DNA from: Rudanella paleaurantiibacter
GTDB lineage: Bacteria; Bacteroidota; Bacteroidia; Cytophagales; Spirosomataceae
DNA: 64,000 bases
Assembly (NCBI RefSeq): GCF_009184635.1
Contig: NZ_WELI01000007.1
Span: forward strand, 62,001-126,000
Reading direction: 5' to 3'
Below, piece by piece: positions 8,721 to 18,577 of the stretch. The position numbers were made by a program, and so were the translations under genes. The notes beneath the pieces were generated by a model. It was given only the letters and a program-made list of their open reading frames with translations, was not told where the DNA came from and did not search any database. Numbering within the stretch: the first letter of the stretch is position 1; each line of letters begins with the position of its first letter.

Positions 8721-9683
8721 ATGCAGCGCGAAACCGTATTAGTTATCGGAGCCAACGGGCAAATCGGAACGGCCCTGCTCCCGCAGTTGCAGGCTCAGTT
8801 TGGTGTTGGCCACGTGGTGGCTACCGACCTGCGCCCCCCGGTGGTGGAATCGGGCCCGTTTGAGGTGCTGGATGCCACAAAACCCGATGCCCTTACCGAC
8901 ATAGTACGCCGGTATCGGGTCACGCAGATTTACCATTTGGCGGCTGTGTTGTCGGCCAAAGGCGAGGGTGATCCCCTCTGGGCCTGGAACCTCAACATGC
9001 AGACCCTGCTCAACGTGCTCGAAGTGTCGCGGCAGTATCAGGTTCGGAAGGTATTTGTACCCAGCTCCATTGCGGCCTTTGGCGAGCACGCGCCCAAAGA
9101 CGAGACGCCCCAAAGCAGCCCGCTCGACCCCGCTACGGTGTACGGAATCAGCAAGGTAGCCGCTGAGAACTGGTCGCTTTACTACCACAAGCGTTATGGG
9201 CTCGATGTGCGCTCGCTGCGGTATCCGGGCGTCATTAGCTACCAGTCGATGCCGGGTGGCGGCACTACGGATTATGCCGTGTCGATTTTCCACGCGGCTG
9301 TGCAGGGGCTGCCGTTTGAATGCTTTCTGGCCGAAGACACCCGCCTGCCCATGATTTACATGGACGATGCCCTGCGGGCTACTCTCGAACTGATGGAGGC
9401 CCCCGCCGACCGCATCAGCGTGCGTACGTCGTACAATCTGGCGGGTATGAGTTTCACACCCGCCGAGCTGACTGCCGCCATTCAGGCGTATTTCCCGGAG
9501 TTTTCGACCGTGTACAAGCCCGATTTTCGGCAGGCCATTGCCGAGTCGTGGCCCCGGAGCATCGACGATTCGGTGGCCCGGCAGGACTGGGGCTGGAAAC
9601 CCGCGTTTGACTTGCCCCGGATGACGCACGAAATGATTACCAACCTGACCCCGGCTTACCAGCCGCTGGTCGCAACCGTTTAA
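8721..9683 (+). CDS. NAD-dependent L-threonine 3-dehydrogenase, short-chain (epimerase-like) type
   Basis: A 320-residue extended SDR protein. The dinucleotide-binding motif [14 protein letters not shown] is at residues 10-23. The catalytic pair Tyr141/Lys145 lies in [12 protein letters not shown], with serines at 115-116 in VPSSIAAFG. The stretch [21 protein letters not shown] is typical of the epimerase-type threonine dehydrogenases of Bacteroidota and differs from the zinc-dependent E. coli Tdh. It oxidises L-threonine to 2-amino-3-ketobutyrate. The call is strengthened by kbl starting 5 bases downstream, which cleaves that product to glycine and acetyl-CoA. A generic NAD-dependent epimerase annotation would miss this pathway assignment. 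Confidence 0.88.
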   Translation: MQRETVLVIGANGQIGTALLPQLQAQFGVGHVVATDLRPPVVESGPFEVLDATKPDALTDIVRRYRVTQIYHLAAVLSAKGEGDPLWAWNLNMQTLLNVLEVSRQYQVRKVFVPSSIAAFGEHAPKDETPQSSPLDPATVYGISKVAAENWSLYYHKRYGLDVRSLRYPGVISYQSMPGGGTTDYAVSIFHAAVQGLPFECFLAEDTRLPMIYMDDALRATLELMEAPADRISVRTSYNLAGMSFTPAELTAAIQAYFPEFSTVYKPDFRQAIAESWPRSIDDSVARQDWGWKPAFDLPRMTHEMITNLTPAYQPLVATV

Positions 9684-9688
9684 ACACC

Positions 9689-10897
9689 ATGTACGGAAGC
9701 ATCAAAGAACAACTTCAGCAAGAACTCGATAGTATCAAAGAAGCCGGTCTGTTCAAGTCGGAGCGGATTATTGTATCGCCCCAGTCGTCGGTTATTGCCG
9801 TGCACGATGGCCGCGAGGTGCTCAATTTCTGCGCCAACAATTACCTCGGCCTGTCGTCGCACCCTGAGGTGGTCGAAGCAGCCCATAAAACCCTCGACAG
9901 CCACGGTTTCGGTATGTCGTCGGTGCGGTTTATCTGCGGCACGCAGGACATTCACAAGGAACTCGAACGCCGGACGGCCGAGTTTGTCGGAGCCGAAGAC
10001 TGTATTCTGTACGCGGCTGCTTTTGATGCCAACGGCGGTGTGTTTGAGCCCCTGCTCAACGAAGAAGACGCTATTATCTCCGACGAACTGAACCACGCAT
10101 CGATCATCGACGGGATTCGGTTGTGCAAGGCCAAGCGGTTCCGGTACAAACACAACGATATGGCTGACCTCGAAGCGCAGTTGCAGGCGGCTTCGTCGGC
10201 TCGCCGGACGCTGATTGTGACCGACGGTGTGTTTTCGATGGACGGTACTATTGCTCAGCTCGACAAAATCTGTGACCTCGCCGACCAGTACGGGGCTATG
10301 GTGATGGTAGATGAGTGCCACGCCAGCGGCTTTATCGGTAAAACGGGCCGGGGTACGCCGGAGTATCGCAACGTGCTGGGACGCATCGACATTATCACGG
10401 GCACCTACGGCAAGGCTCTCGGTGGCGCGTCGGGAGGTTTTACGGCCGCCCGCAAAGAGATTGTGGAGTTGCTGCGTCAGCGGTCACGGCCGTATCTGTT
10501 TTCCAACACCCTGGCACCAACCATTGTAGGGGCATCGCTCAAAGTGCTCGATATGCTCGAAGGTTCAACCGCTCTGCGCGATAAGCTCGAAGCCAATACC
10601 CGGTATTTCCGCGAGGCTATGACGGCGGCCGGTTTCGATATTCTGCCCGGCGAGCACCCCATTGTTCCCATTATGCTTTACGACGCTCCGCTGGCGCAGG
10701 AATTTGCCGCCCGGTTGTTGCAGGAAGGTATTTACGTGATTGGGTTCTTCTACCCCGTGGTACCGAAGGGCAAAGCCCGGATCCGGGTGCAGATTTCGGC
10801 CGGTCATGAGCCAGAGCACCTGCAAAAAGCCGTGGCTGCCTTTACCAAAGTAGGGCAGGAGCTGGGCGTTATCCAGCCTGCCGAAACGGTCGCCTAA
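9689..10897 (+). CDS. kbl: Glycine C-acetyltransferase (2-amino-3-ketobutyrate CoA ligase)
   Basis: A 402-residue PLP enzyme of the alpha-oxoamine synthase family. It catalyses CoA-dependent cleavage of 2-amino-3-ketobutyrate to glycine and acetyl-CoA. The PLP-binding lysine is Lys242 in [15 protein letters not shown]. Other family signatures are [30 protein letters not shown] and [13 protein letters not shown]. The length is standard for Kbl. It follows the threonine dehydrogenase gene by 5 bases, so the two almost certainly share a message. A long bidirectional hairpin follows the gene. 8-Amino-7-oxononanoate synthase is the closest alternative, but the neighbour argues for Kbl. Confidence 0.95.
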   Translation: MYGSIKEQLQQELDSIKEAGLFKSERIIVSPQSSVIAVHDGREVLNFCANNYLGLSSHPEVVEAAHKTLDSHGFGMSSVRFICGTQDIHKELERRTAEFVGAEDCILYAAAFDANGGVFEPLLNEEDAIISDELNHASIIDGIRLCKAKRFRYKHNDMADLEAQLQAASSARRTLIVTDGVFSMDGTIAQLDKICDLADQYGAMVMVDECHASGFIGKTGRGTPEYRNVLGRIDIITGTYGKALGGASGGFTAARKEIVELLRQRSRPYLFSNTLAPTIVGASLKVLDMLEGSTALRDKLEANTRYFREAMTAAGFDILPGEHPIVPIMLYDAPLAQEFAARLLQEGIYVIGFFYPVVPKGKARIRVQISAGHEPEHLQKAVAAFTKVGQELGVIQPAETVA

Positions 10898-10920
10898 CGA
10901 AGATGCCGCCCCGGCGGAAG

Positions 10921-10981
10921 GTCTCCTGTGGATCAGCTTGTTTGTGAAAAAACAGGCTGACGCACAGGAGACGCTTTTTTT
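10921..10981. terminator. Long bidirectional hairpin terminator between kbl and the DoxX-like gene
   Basis: GTCTCCTGTG (10921-10930) pairs perfectly with CACAGGAGAC (10963-10972). An imperfect inner stem (TCAGCTTGTTT against AAACAGGCTGA) extends it. The outer stem is followed by GCTTTTTTT. The final T run reaches the stop codon of the convergent gene at 10980. Confidence 0.88.
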
Positions 10982-11372
10982 ACAGGTTCCGGGTGCTTTT
11001 GAGCGCCCAGTACATTAGCACAGGCTGGAAAAATAACCGGGCGAATCGTTTCCGGTCGGTGTCGAGGCCGAAGGCGCTGCGCCCGTTCACGTACTGCGAG
11101 ATATTGCCCGGAAACACAGCCGCGAAGAAGCCTGCGGCCACTTTACCCACCGTTTGTTCGTACGTTGGGTTGGCCAGCACGAGTGCGCTACCCAGGGCTA
11201 TTTCGGCAAGGCCCGAGTACACCACTGTATCGTCGACATCGAGCGGTACCCAATCGGGAACCTGCGCCCGAAACTCTTGCCGGGCCACGGTCAGGTGGCT
11301 TATGCCGGCCCAAATGAGTGAGCCACCCAACGCCAGCCGGGCCGCTACTTTTGCCTTTTTCGTCAAATTCAT
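10980..11372 (-). CDS. DoxX-like small membrane protein
   Basis: A 130-residue integral membrane protein with about four hydrophobic segments. The pattern fits the DoxX/DoxD family: an N-terminal GGSLIWAGISHL helix, SGLAEIALGSALVLAN, KVAAGFFAAVFPGNISQYV, and a C-terminal FFQPVLMYWAL. Members are often of unknown function; some are linked to thiosulfate oxidation or membrane redox complexes. It has no obvious partner here. Its stop codon is embedded in the terminator shared with kbl. Confidence 0.78.
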   Translation of the reverse strand: MNLTKKAKVAARLALGGSLIWAGISHLTVARQEFRAQVPDWVPLDVDDTVVYSGLAEIALGSALVLANPTYEQTVGKVAAGFFAAVFPGNISQYVNGRSAFGLDTDRKRFARLFFQPVLMYWALKSTRNL

Positions 11373-11483
11373 ACCGTTGCTATTAGTTGACTGACCACCC
11401 TGCTCCTGATGGGAGCCGGGTGTCTGATGGAAGTACTAACCGGTACTTACTTTGAGGTGTTTAATAATCAGACGGATTGGGCA

Positions 11484-12500
11484 TCACTCAACCCGCACAA
11501 CCAACTCCGGCTCGAGCATAACGCGCTGGAAAGCGGGGGCCGACTCGTCGGGGCCGGATTCGGTGACCGACAGCAGAATCTCGACGGCGGTGCGGCCAAT
11601 CTGATAGGGGTGCTGCTCTACCGATGCCAGGGGCGAGTGATCCATGTAGGCCGTGAGGGGAAGGTTTGCAAAACTCACAAACGAGATGTCGGCATTGATC
11701 TGAAGACCCTGTTTGCGGCAAACCTGCATGGCATCCAGGGCTACGTAATCGTTGAACGCCAGCACGGCATCGGGCCGGTGCGGGGTGCTGAGCAACTGCG
11801 CCATTTGCCGGGCCGTATCGTCGGGCGTCAGGTCGACGCGCTTGATTAGTGCGTTTTCCACCGGCAGGTTTTCTTCCAGCAACGCCCGTACGTAGCCCCG
11901 GTACCGGTCTTCGCTCGCCACCAGAGGGTGCGGTCCGTTGAGCAGGGCAATCCGCCGAAACCCCCGGCTTGCCAGCCATTTGGTGGCTTCGTAAGCCCCT
12001 TTTTCCATATCGCAACCTACCTGATGCGTTTCAATTCGGGGCGGAATCCGGTCGAAGAGCACCACCGGAATCCGGCGGTCGAGCAGGTTCTGAATATGAT
12101 CGAACTGCTGCGACTCCTTGGCCACCGACAGCATCACGCCATCGACCTGATTGGCCGCCAGAACCGACAAAATCTGCCGTTCGCGCTCGAAAAGGTCGTG
12201 CGATTGGTACAGGGCTACGGTGTACTGATGCCCAAAGGCCAGTTCTTCGACGCCATTGACCACTTCCGAAAAGAAATTCTCCCGGATTTCGGGGAGCACC
12301 ATGGCGAACACCCCGGTTTTGCCCCGGCGCAGGTTGCGGGCCGTGGTGCTCGGAAAATACTTGAGCTGACCCGCCATTTGATGCACGGCCTCGCGGGTGG
12401 CTGGGCTGATCCGGGGGTTGTTCTGCAACGCCCGTGAAACCGTCGAGGGAGAGATGTGTAACCGACGGGCAATCTCCTTAATTGTGATGGTTTCTTTCAT
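11484..12500 (-). CDS. LacI family transcriptional regulator
   Basis: A 338-residue regulator with an N-terminal LacI helix-turn-helix (ITIKEIARRLHISPSTVSRAL), a hinge (YFPSTTARNLRRGKTG) and a periplasmic-binding-protein-like sugar-sensing domain (residues about 60-335). I chose the start at 12500 (MKETITIKEIARR), since the upstream frame to 12620 adds 40 residues that run across the operators and do not resemble the family. It is divergent from the GH109-SusC-SusD genes. Two palindromes of LacI-operator form lie in the shared spacer, so it probably controls both directions. The inducer is unknown, likely a sugar released by the adjacent enzymes. Confidence 0.95.
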   Translation of the reverse strand: MKETITIKEIARRLHISPSTVSRALQNNPRISPATREAVHQMAGQLKYFPSTTARNLRRGKTGVFAMVLPEIRENFFSEVVNGVEELAFGHQYTVALYQSHDLFERERQILSVLAANQVDGVMLSVAKESQQFDHIQNLLDRRIPVVLFDRIPPRIETHQVGCDMEKGAYEATKWLASRGFRRIALLNGPHPLVASEDRYRGYVRALLEENLPVENALIKRVDLTPDDTARQMAQLLSTPHRPDAVLAFNDYVALDAMQVCRKQGLQINADISFVSFANLPLTAYMDHSPLASVEQHPYQIGRTAVEILLSVTESGPDESAPAFQRVMLEPELVVRVE

Positions 12501-12531
12501 CGAACGGCTGGTCCACGTACACAAAATACGT

Positions 12532-12545
12532 TTTGGGCGCCCAAA
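12532..12545. promoter_or_regulatory. 14-bp perfect palindrome upstream of the LacI-type gene
   Basis: TTTGGGCGCCCAAA is a perfect palindrome 32 bases upstream of the LacI start. It differs from the GCAAACG motif pair further on, so it may be a site for a second regulator or an autoregulatory site. Confidence 0.4.
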
Positions 12546-12568
12546 CGCAAAAAAATCTCCTGTTTTGA

Positions 12569-12602
12569 GCAAACGATTGCACACGGCAGAGCAAACGTTT
12601 GC
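12569..12602. promoter_or_regulatory. Paired LacI-type operators
   Basis: GCAAACGATTGC (12569-12580) and GCAAACGTTTGC (12591-12602) are two 12-bp palindromes. The second is perfect and the first has two changes. Both have the central CG common in LacI-family operators. Their centres are 22 bp apart, about two helical turns, suiting cooperative binding on one DNA face. They lie between the LacI-type gene and the GH109-SusC-SusD genes. Confidence 0.7.
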
Positions 12603-12744
12603 ACAAGGAGTACGGGTCAAATTAAACAGTTTTGGGCCGAATGTGACCTTTCAGGAGCCAATTGAGGGGAGTAATTTTCAAAAAGTTTTAGCCGCCCCAC
12701 GACCCAAACAGGGCGTGCGGTTTTCCCTTCAATCATCACCAGAC

Positions 12745-14115
12745 ATGACAACCTCCCGGCGTTCTTTTTTGCGTACGGCCGCCCTCAGTACGGCCGCTGT
12801 ACCGTTTTTGCCCGCCCTGACCGGGGCGGCCTCAGCCCAGGCTCAACCCGCGGCCCTGTCGAAAGTACGACTCGGCTTTATTGGGGTGGGTTTGCGTGGG
12901 CGTAGCCATTTGCAACAGGCTCTTTACCGGCCCGATGTGGAGATTACGGCCCTCTGCGACATCTCGGCCGACGCCATTGCCCGCTCTAACGCCATGATTG
13001 AAAAGGCTGGCCGGAAGGCTCCCGTGGCTTATACCAAAGGAGCTGAAGCATACCTCGATATGCTCAAGCGCGACGATATCGACGGTGTGGTGATTTCTAC
13101 GCCCTGGGAATGGCATACGCCGATGGCCGTGGCTACCATGAAAGCGGGCAAATATGCCGGGCTGGAGGTATCGGCCACGGTGACGCTCAAAGAATCGTGG
13201 GATCTGGTGAATACCTACGAAAAAACGGGCTCGCACTGCATGTTGCTCGAAAATGTCTGCTACCGGCGCGATGTGATGGCCATTCTGAATATGGTGCGGC
13301 AGGGTATGTTTGGCGAAATGACGTATACCCACTGTGGTTATGAGCATGATCTGCGCAACATCAAGTTCAACGACGGAAAAGGGCATGGCGTAGGGGCTGA
13401 GTTTGGCAAAAACGCTTACTCGGAAGCGAGCTGGCGTACCCAGCACTCCGTCGACCGCAACGGCGACCTGTACCCGACTCATGGCCTTGGGCCGGTGGCG
13501 CATTGGCTCAATATTAACCGGGGTAACCAGTTTGTGCGGCTTACCTCTATGGCGACCAAAAGCCGGGGGCTGCACCAATATGTGGTTGATAAGGGCGGCC
13601 CGAACCACCCAAACGCCAAGGTCAATTTCAAACTGGGCGACGTGGTGACGACGATGGTGGAGTGTGCCAACGGCGAAAACATCGTGATTATTCATGACAC
13701 CAACTCGCCCCGGCCGTACTCGCTTGGGTTCCGGGCGCAGGGTACCAAAGGAATCTGGATGGACGATGGCGACACTATTTATCTGGAAGGCATAAGCCCC
13801 AAGCCCCACCAATGGGAGCCGTTTGCGCCGTATGGAGAAAAATACGACCACCCGCTCTGGAAACAGCACGCCCAAACGGCCCAGAATGCGGGTCACGGCG
13901 GTATCGACTTCTTTGTGCTGCGCGGATTTATCGAGGCTATCAAAAATCAGGTAGCGCCCCCCATTGATGTGTACGACGCGGCTGCCTGGAGTGCCATCAG
14001 CCCGCTCTCGGAGGAGAGTATTGCCAAGGGCAGTAAGCCGGTCGAGATTCCTGATTTTACGCGGGGCAAATGGAAAACCAACAAGCCCATTTTCGGCCTC
14101 AACGAAGTGTATTGA
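12745..14115 (+). CDS. Tat-exported Gfo/Idh/MocA family protein, GH109 type
   Basis: A 456-residue protein with a twin-arginine signal (SRRSFLRTAA, residues about 4-13) and a cleavage region near ASAQAQ. A Rossmann domain follows (GFIGVGLRGRSHLQQAL). The stretches KAGKYAGLEVSATVTLKESW, HCMLLENVCYRRDVMAIL and HCGYEHDLR match the NAD-dependent glycosidases of family GH109, whose founding members are alpha-N-acetylgalactosaminidases. It probably acts in the periplasm on a glycan end imported by SusC/SusD. I chose the ATG at 12745 since it opens the Tat motif; the upstream frame runs into the operator region. It is the first gene of the rightward LacI-controlled unit. The exact sugar is inference. 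Confidence 0.85.
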   Translation: MTTSRRSFLRTAALSTAAVPFLPALTGAASAQAQPAALSKVRLGFIGVGLRGRSHLQQALYRPDVEITALCDISADAIARSNAMIEKAGRKAPVAYTKGAEAYLDMLKRDDIDGVVISTPWEWHTPMAVATMKAGKYAGLEVSATVTLKESWDLVNTYEKTGSHCMLLENVCYRRDVMAILNMVRQGMFGEMTYTHCGYEHDLRNIKFNDGKGHGVGAEFGKNAYSEASWRTQHSVDRNGDLYPTHGLGPVAHWLNINRGNQFVRLTSMATKSRGLHQYVVDKGGPNHPNAKVNFKLGDVVTTMVECANGENIVIIHDTNSPRPYSLGFRAQGTKGIWMDDGDTIYLEGISPKPHQWEPFAPYGEKYDHPLWKQHAQTAQNAGHGGIDFFVLRGFIEAIKNQVAPPIDVYDAAAWSAISPLSEESIAKGSKPVEIPDFTRGKWKTNKPIFGLNEVY

Positions 14116-14158
14116 TGTGCGCGCTTTTCGCTTCTGTCCACGTTTCAACCTATCCAAT

Positions 14159-17095
14159 ATGAAAAAGATGTATGCTTACCTGCTCGTACTGTCGTTGGTC
14201 GTAATGACCCTGACAGCTTACGGGCAATCGCTCAGTCTGAGCGGAACTGTGCGCGACGATGCCGGTCAGCCACTGCCGGGGGCAACCGTTGTGGTACGCG
14301 GCACTACCACCGGCACTACTACCAACGCCGAAGGGGCGTTTTCGATCCGGGTTCAGCCTACTGATGTGCTCGAAATCAGTTCGATTGGGTTTCAGGGTAC
14401 GACAGTCGCTGTTGATGGGCGCACCACCGTCGAAATCTCGCTAAACCGCTCGACGGCCACGCTCGACGAAGTGGTCGTGTTAGGATACACCTCAACGACC
14501 CAGAAAAACCTGACCGGGGCGGCTCAGTCGGTTACGGCCAAAGACTTGAAAGACGTAACGGCCAACAACGTGGGGCAACTGCTTCAGGGTAAAGCGGCCG
14601 GGGTGTTTATCGGTAACAGTTCGGGCGACCCGCGCACCCCTCCCAAAGTGCTGGTGCGTGGTATTGGTACACTCACGGCGAGTTCAAATCCGCTGTATGT
14701 GGTAGATGGGGTTATTGGGGGGATTCCGAACCCGAGTGATATCGAAACCATTACGGTACTGAAAGATGCCGCATCGACGGCCTTGTACGGGGCGCGGGCT
14801 TCGAATGGGGTCATTGTGGTAACTACCCGCCGGGGCGCGGCTGGTAAAACCCGACTGTCGGCCCGGCTCAACAAGGGAATGGGCTACCTGAGCCTGGGAA
14901 ATTTTGGCCTGCTCAATGGTACAGACCTGTACGCCCTGCAAAAAGGGGTGTTTCAGCGCGACCGCCCGACCGCCAATGTCAACGATTATCTGCCTACGCC
15001 CGAAACCAACGCCAACACCAACTGGTTTGATCTGGCGTTTCGGCCCGCCACCAACACCCTGGCTGAGTTGAGCGCGTCGGGTGGGAACGAAAAGACCCGC
15101 TTTTTCATGAGCGGCAACTACTATCAGGAGCAGGGGATTTTGAAAGGTACCGGCCTCGACCGGTTTGGCGGTCGGCTCAATTTTAGCCATAACGTAAGCG
15201 ATAAATTCCGGGTGAGCATCAACACCTCGGGCCTGTACACGCGTGGCTACGACGATAGCAACGGGGCATTGTACGGAGCCTATACCTACCTGCCTTACGA
15301 TAGCCCATACCTCAACGAAAAGCCGTATAACCCTGTAACCGGTGCAAAACGGTGGTACGGACGCGACAACGCTAACTTTATCTATAACCAGCAGTTCAAC
15401 ACGTTTCGGGAGAACACCTTTGCGGGCGATGTACTGTTCAAGGGTGAATATGACCTGCTACCGTGGCTGTCTTTTTCGACCACCAACCGGGCGCAGACCA
15501 GCTACTACGGTAGCGAGAGTAGCCAGGATTTGCGCGGTAATGCAGCCGCCGATGTACTCGGCCGACTTTCGGATTACAGCAGCCGCGATTACAATCTGCT
15601 TAGCTCCAACCTGTTCAAGTTCAAGCAGAGTTTTGCCGGAGGACACAGTATCGACGGGCTGGCGGGTTACGAATTTCAGCGGTACTACTTCGAGTCGCTG
15701 GGGGCTACCGGGAAGGGTATTTTCTCCGGCCTGAATATTCTGGACGCCACCTCGCAACCCGAAAGTATCAACGGCACCAAGACCGAAAATGCGTTCACAT
15801 CGTACCTGTTGCAGGCCAACTACGGCTATAATGAGAAGTACCTGGTGACTACCTCGTTCCGGCGCGATGGATCGTCGAAGTTCGGGCGTAACCGGCGCTT
15901 CGGTAACTTTTACGCCGTGGGTCTTACCTGGATTGCCTCGAACGAAGCCTTCCTGAGTAGCAATGCCACGCTCAACAACCTCAAATTCCGGCTTAGCTAC
16001 GGAACTACAGGTAATGCCGATGGAATCAATGACTACGCAGCACAGGGTCTGTATAACCTGACAGGGCAGTACGCGGGTGTGCCCTCGGCCTTCCCTACCC
16101 GGATCGAGAATCCAAACCTATCATGGGAGGTGTCGAACAACGCCAATTTTGGGGTTGATGCCACGCTCTGGAATCGGATTTCGGTAACGGTTGACTTGTA
16201 TAACCGACTCACCAACAATCTGTTGTTTAACCGACCTTTGCAGGGTACCAGTGGATACGCCTTCATAACGGAGAACATTGGGGCGGTGCGTAATCAGGGT
16301 CTCGAAGTGGTGTTGTCGGCGGATATTCTTCAGAAAACAGCCCTCAAATGGCGCACCGAACTCAACGCGGGCCTCAACCAGAACCGGCTCATTAAGCTTT
16401 ATGGCGACCGCACATTGGTAGCCAACGGGCAGCGTCCGTTTGCGCTCGACAAACCCCTCAATAGCTGGTACATGCGTCGGTGGGCGGGCGTTGATGCCCC
16501 CACAGGCGACCCCCTCTGGCAGAAAGTCAACGCTGACGGATCAGTGGCGACCACTAACAATTACAACGAGGCCACGCTTCAGTTTATCGGCTCCAACGCT
16601 AACCCAAAATTGTTTGGCGGGGTACGGCAGGTGCTGAGCTGGAACAACTTTGAACTGAACGCTTTCTTCACCTATGCCGCCGGGGTAACGATCTACAACG
16701 GCGACCGTAACCTGTTCGATAACGATGGGGCTTATGACCGCTACAGCCTGATGGCCTTACAGCCAGGCTGGAGCCGGTGGGAAAAGCCGGGCGACGTGGC
16801 CACGCACCCCAAATACGTGATCGGTGGTAATAAAAACTCACAGCGCCCTTCGTCGCGGTTCCTCGAAAGCGGCAATTACCTCCGCTTGCGGAACATCAGC
16901 CTCAACTACGATGTGCCCAAAACATGGCTGCGTAGAGCCCGGCTCGAAGGGGTACGCCTGACGGCCTCGGCCGACAACCTGTTTACGGTTACTAAATTTT
17001 CGGGGATCGACCCTGACGTGACCGAGACGGGTGAAGTCGGAACGAAATATCCCTTCAGCAAGAAGTTTGTTTTTGGTGTTCAACTCAACTTTTAA
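14159..17095 (+). CDS. SusC/RagA family TonB-linked outer-membrane transporter (pair 1)
   Basis: A 978-residue outer-membrane transporter. After a signal peptide (cleavage near AYGQ, residue about 22) comes a carboxypeptidase-regulatory-like domain (LSGTVRDDAGQPLPGATVVV). Next is the plug domain with LDEVVVLGYTSTTQKNLTGA, LLQGKAAGVFI, PLYVVDGV and STALYGARASNGVIVVTT, then a long beta-barrel ending in a terminal phenylalanine (FVFGVQLNF). It imports a glycan using TonB energy together with the SusD partner 12 bases downstream. It lies 43 bases after the GH109-type gene, suggesting co-transcription under LacI control. Confidence 0.96.
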   Translation: MKKMYAYLLVLSLVVMTLTAYGQSLSLSGTVRDDAGQPLPGATVVVRGTTTGTTTNAEGAFSIRVQPTDVLEISSIGFQGTTVAVDGRTTVEISLNRSTATLDEVVVLGYTSTTQKNLTGAAQSVTAKDLKDVTANNVGQLLQGKAAGVFIGNSSGDPRTPPKVLVRGIGTLTASSNPLYVVDGVIGGIPNPSDIETITVLKDAASTALYGARASNGVIVVTTRRGAAGKTRLSARLNKGMGYLSLGNFGLLNGTDLYALQKGVFQRDRPTANVNDYLPTPETNANTNWFDLAFRPATNTLAELSASGGNEKTRFFMSGNYYQEQGILKGTGLDRFGGRLNFSHNVSDKFRVSINTSGLYTRGYDDSNGALYGAYTYLPYDSPYLNEKPYNPVTGAKRWYGRDNANFIYNQQFNTFRENTFAGDVLFKGEYDLLPWLSFSTTNRAQTSYYGSESSQDLRGNAAADVLGRLSDYSSRDYNLLSSNLFKFKQSFAGGHSIDGLAGYEFQRYYFESLGATGKGIFSGLNILDATSQPESINGTKTENAFTSYLLQANYGYNEKYLVTTSFRRDGSSKFGRNRRFGNFYAVGLTWIASNEAFLSSNATLNNLKFRLSYGTTGNADGINDYAAQGLYNLTGQYAGVPSAFPTRIENPNLSWEVSNNANFGVDATLWNRISVTVDLYNRLTNNLLFNRPLQGTSGYAFITENIGAVRNQGLEVVLSADILQKTALKWRTELNAGLNQNRLIKLYGDRTLVANGQRPFALDKPLNSWYMRRWAGVDAPTGDPLWQKVNADGSVATTNNYNEATLQFIGSNANPKLFGGVRQVLSWNNFELNAFFTYAAGVTIYNGDRNLFDNDGAYDRYSLMALQPGWSRWEKPGDVATHPKYVIGGNKNSQRPSSRFLESGNYLRLRNISLNYDVPKTWLRRARLEGVRLTASADNLFTVTKFSGIDPDVTETGEVGTKYPFSKKFVFGVQLNF

Positions 17096-17107
17096 CCACT
17101 ATCCCGT

Positions 17108-18559
17108 ATGAACGCTTTATTTTCCCGGTTGGCAGGGCTAGGACTGGTCGTGATGATGAGTGCCTGTAGCATCGACAAAAAACCCTACAATGGCTTGCCC
17201 GAAGATGCTGTTCTGCAAAATGCGCAGGGCCTACGGGCGGCTACCGACGGTAACTACATGTTTATCAAGGATTCGGATTATACCCGAAACCTGTACATTA
17301 TGAATGAGTACCCCGGTGATAACGTCACACTGAGCGGTACTACTACTGACCCCCTGTTTCTGACGTACACTTACCGCCGAACCTCCGATCAAGGCAATGC
17401 GCTCCAGATTTACCGCAAAGGGTATCAGGCTATTGTAGGTTGTAACAAAGTGATTGGATCCATAAAAGAAGGTAGCTCGAAAGAACTGGATCAGATTCTG
17501 GGCGAGAACCTGTTTCTGCGGGCTATGGTGCATTTTGATCTCGTACGCCTATTTGGGCGGCCGTATGCCCAAAGCCCCGAAACAAACCTTGGTATCATTA
17601 TCAAAACCGATACCAAGGCCGATGACAACGCCAGCCGGGCTACTGTGAAAGAGGTGTACACGTTTGTGGTAAGCGAATTGCAGAAAGCCGCCCGGCTGAT
17701 GACGGTGAACCGGACCAACAGCTACGCGAGTCCGGCTGCTGCCAACGCGCTGCTGTCGCGGGTGTATCTGTACATGAATGATAACACCAACGCCATCAAA
17801 TACGCCGATGGGGTAATTACCGAGGGCCGTTTTGCTCTGGCTACCCCGACACAGGTCCCCGACTTTTATGCCGTGGAGAACGAGCAGAACAAAGAGATCA
17901 TTTTCGCTATCAAGCACACGCTTAAAGACGACCGTACCTGGAGCTCGATTGGTTCTATGTACTACACCTCTCCCGGCGGAGTGGGCTGGGGCGAGGTGTA
18001 CGCGTCGCAGGCCTTTCAGGATCTTGTCAACAAGTATCCTAACGATCAGCGCCGGTCGTATCTGGTTCGGAAGCTGACGGCGCAGGGCGTGCAGGAGAAA
18101 CGTAACGGTATTGATAAGGTGTATGTTACGAAATTCTCCAATCAGGCAGGCCTCCCTACACTCAGCTCACCGGTTGTATTGCGTCTGGCCGAACTATACC
18201 TGAATCGGGCCGAGGCTTACGCCAAACTGGGCGAAACGGCCAAGGCGATTGACGACGTAAACCTGATTCGCCGTCGGGCGGGCCTGAGTGGTGCCGATCT
18301 CTACACACCCACCGACCTGAAGGGCTTACCCTCCGTACTCGATGTTGTGTTGCAGGAGCGCCGGGTCGAGCTGGCCTTTGAAGGGCACCGTCCGTACGAC
18401 CTGTTCCGCAATAACCGGAGTTTGGTTCGCAACTATCCCGGTTACCACAACACGGCTACCGGCCAGCAAACGGTGCCCCCCGACGATAAGCAGGTGGTAC
18501 ATCTGGTACCTGAGTCGGAATTGGTGCTGAACAAAAACTTGAAGCAAAATCCCCTGTAA
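17108..18559 (+). CDS. RagB/SusD family surface glycan-binding lipoprotein (pair 1)
   Basis: A 483-residue lipoprotein with a lipobox near residues 17-20 (MSACS). The SusD-typical helical part includes NLFLRAMVHFDLVRLFGRPY, and the C-terminal RagB region includes LAELYLNRAEAYAKLGETAKAIDDVNLIRRR and LQERRVELAFEGHRPYDLFR. It forms the lid over the SusC barrel encoded 12 bases upstream and binds the incoming glycan. It ends about 20 bases before a strong terminator, marking the end of the GH109-SusC-SusD transcript. Confidence 0.95.
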   Translation: MNALFSRLAGLGLVVMMSACSIDKKPYNGLPEDAVLQNAQGLRAATDGNYMFIKDSDYTRNLYIMNEYPGDNVTLSGTTTDPLFLTYTYRRTSDQGNALQIYRKGYQAIVGCNKVIGSIKEGSSKELDQILGENLFLRAMVHFDLVRLFGRPYAQSPETNLGIIIKTDTKADDNASRATVKEVYTFVVSELQKAARLMTVNRTNSYASPAAANALLSRVYLYMNDNTNAIKYADGVITEGRFALATPTQVPDFYAVENEQNKEIIFAIKHTLKDDRTWSSIGSMYYTSPGGVGWGEVYASQAFQDLVNKYPNDQRRSYLVRKLTAQGVQEKRNGIDKVYVTKFSNQAGLPTLSSPVVLRLAELYLNRAEAYAKLGETAKAIDDVNLIRRRAGLSGADLYTPTDLKGLPSVLDVVLQERRVELAFEGHRPYDLFRNNRSLVRNYPGYHNTATGQQTVPPDDKQVVHLVPESELVLNKNLKQNPL

Positions 18560-18577
18560 CCTGATGTTTTATACCCG

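Noticed and set aside
12501-12620. Upstream start for the LacI-type regulator
   Set aside because: It would place both operators inside the coding region and add residues unlike any LacI N-terminus.
12832-14157. Long minus-strand frame (441 codons) opposite the GH109-type gene
   Set aside because: It is a shadow of the GH109-type gene, which has a Tat signal, Rossmann motif and family motifs. The antisense protein has no recognisable pattern.
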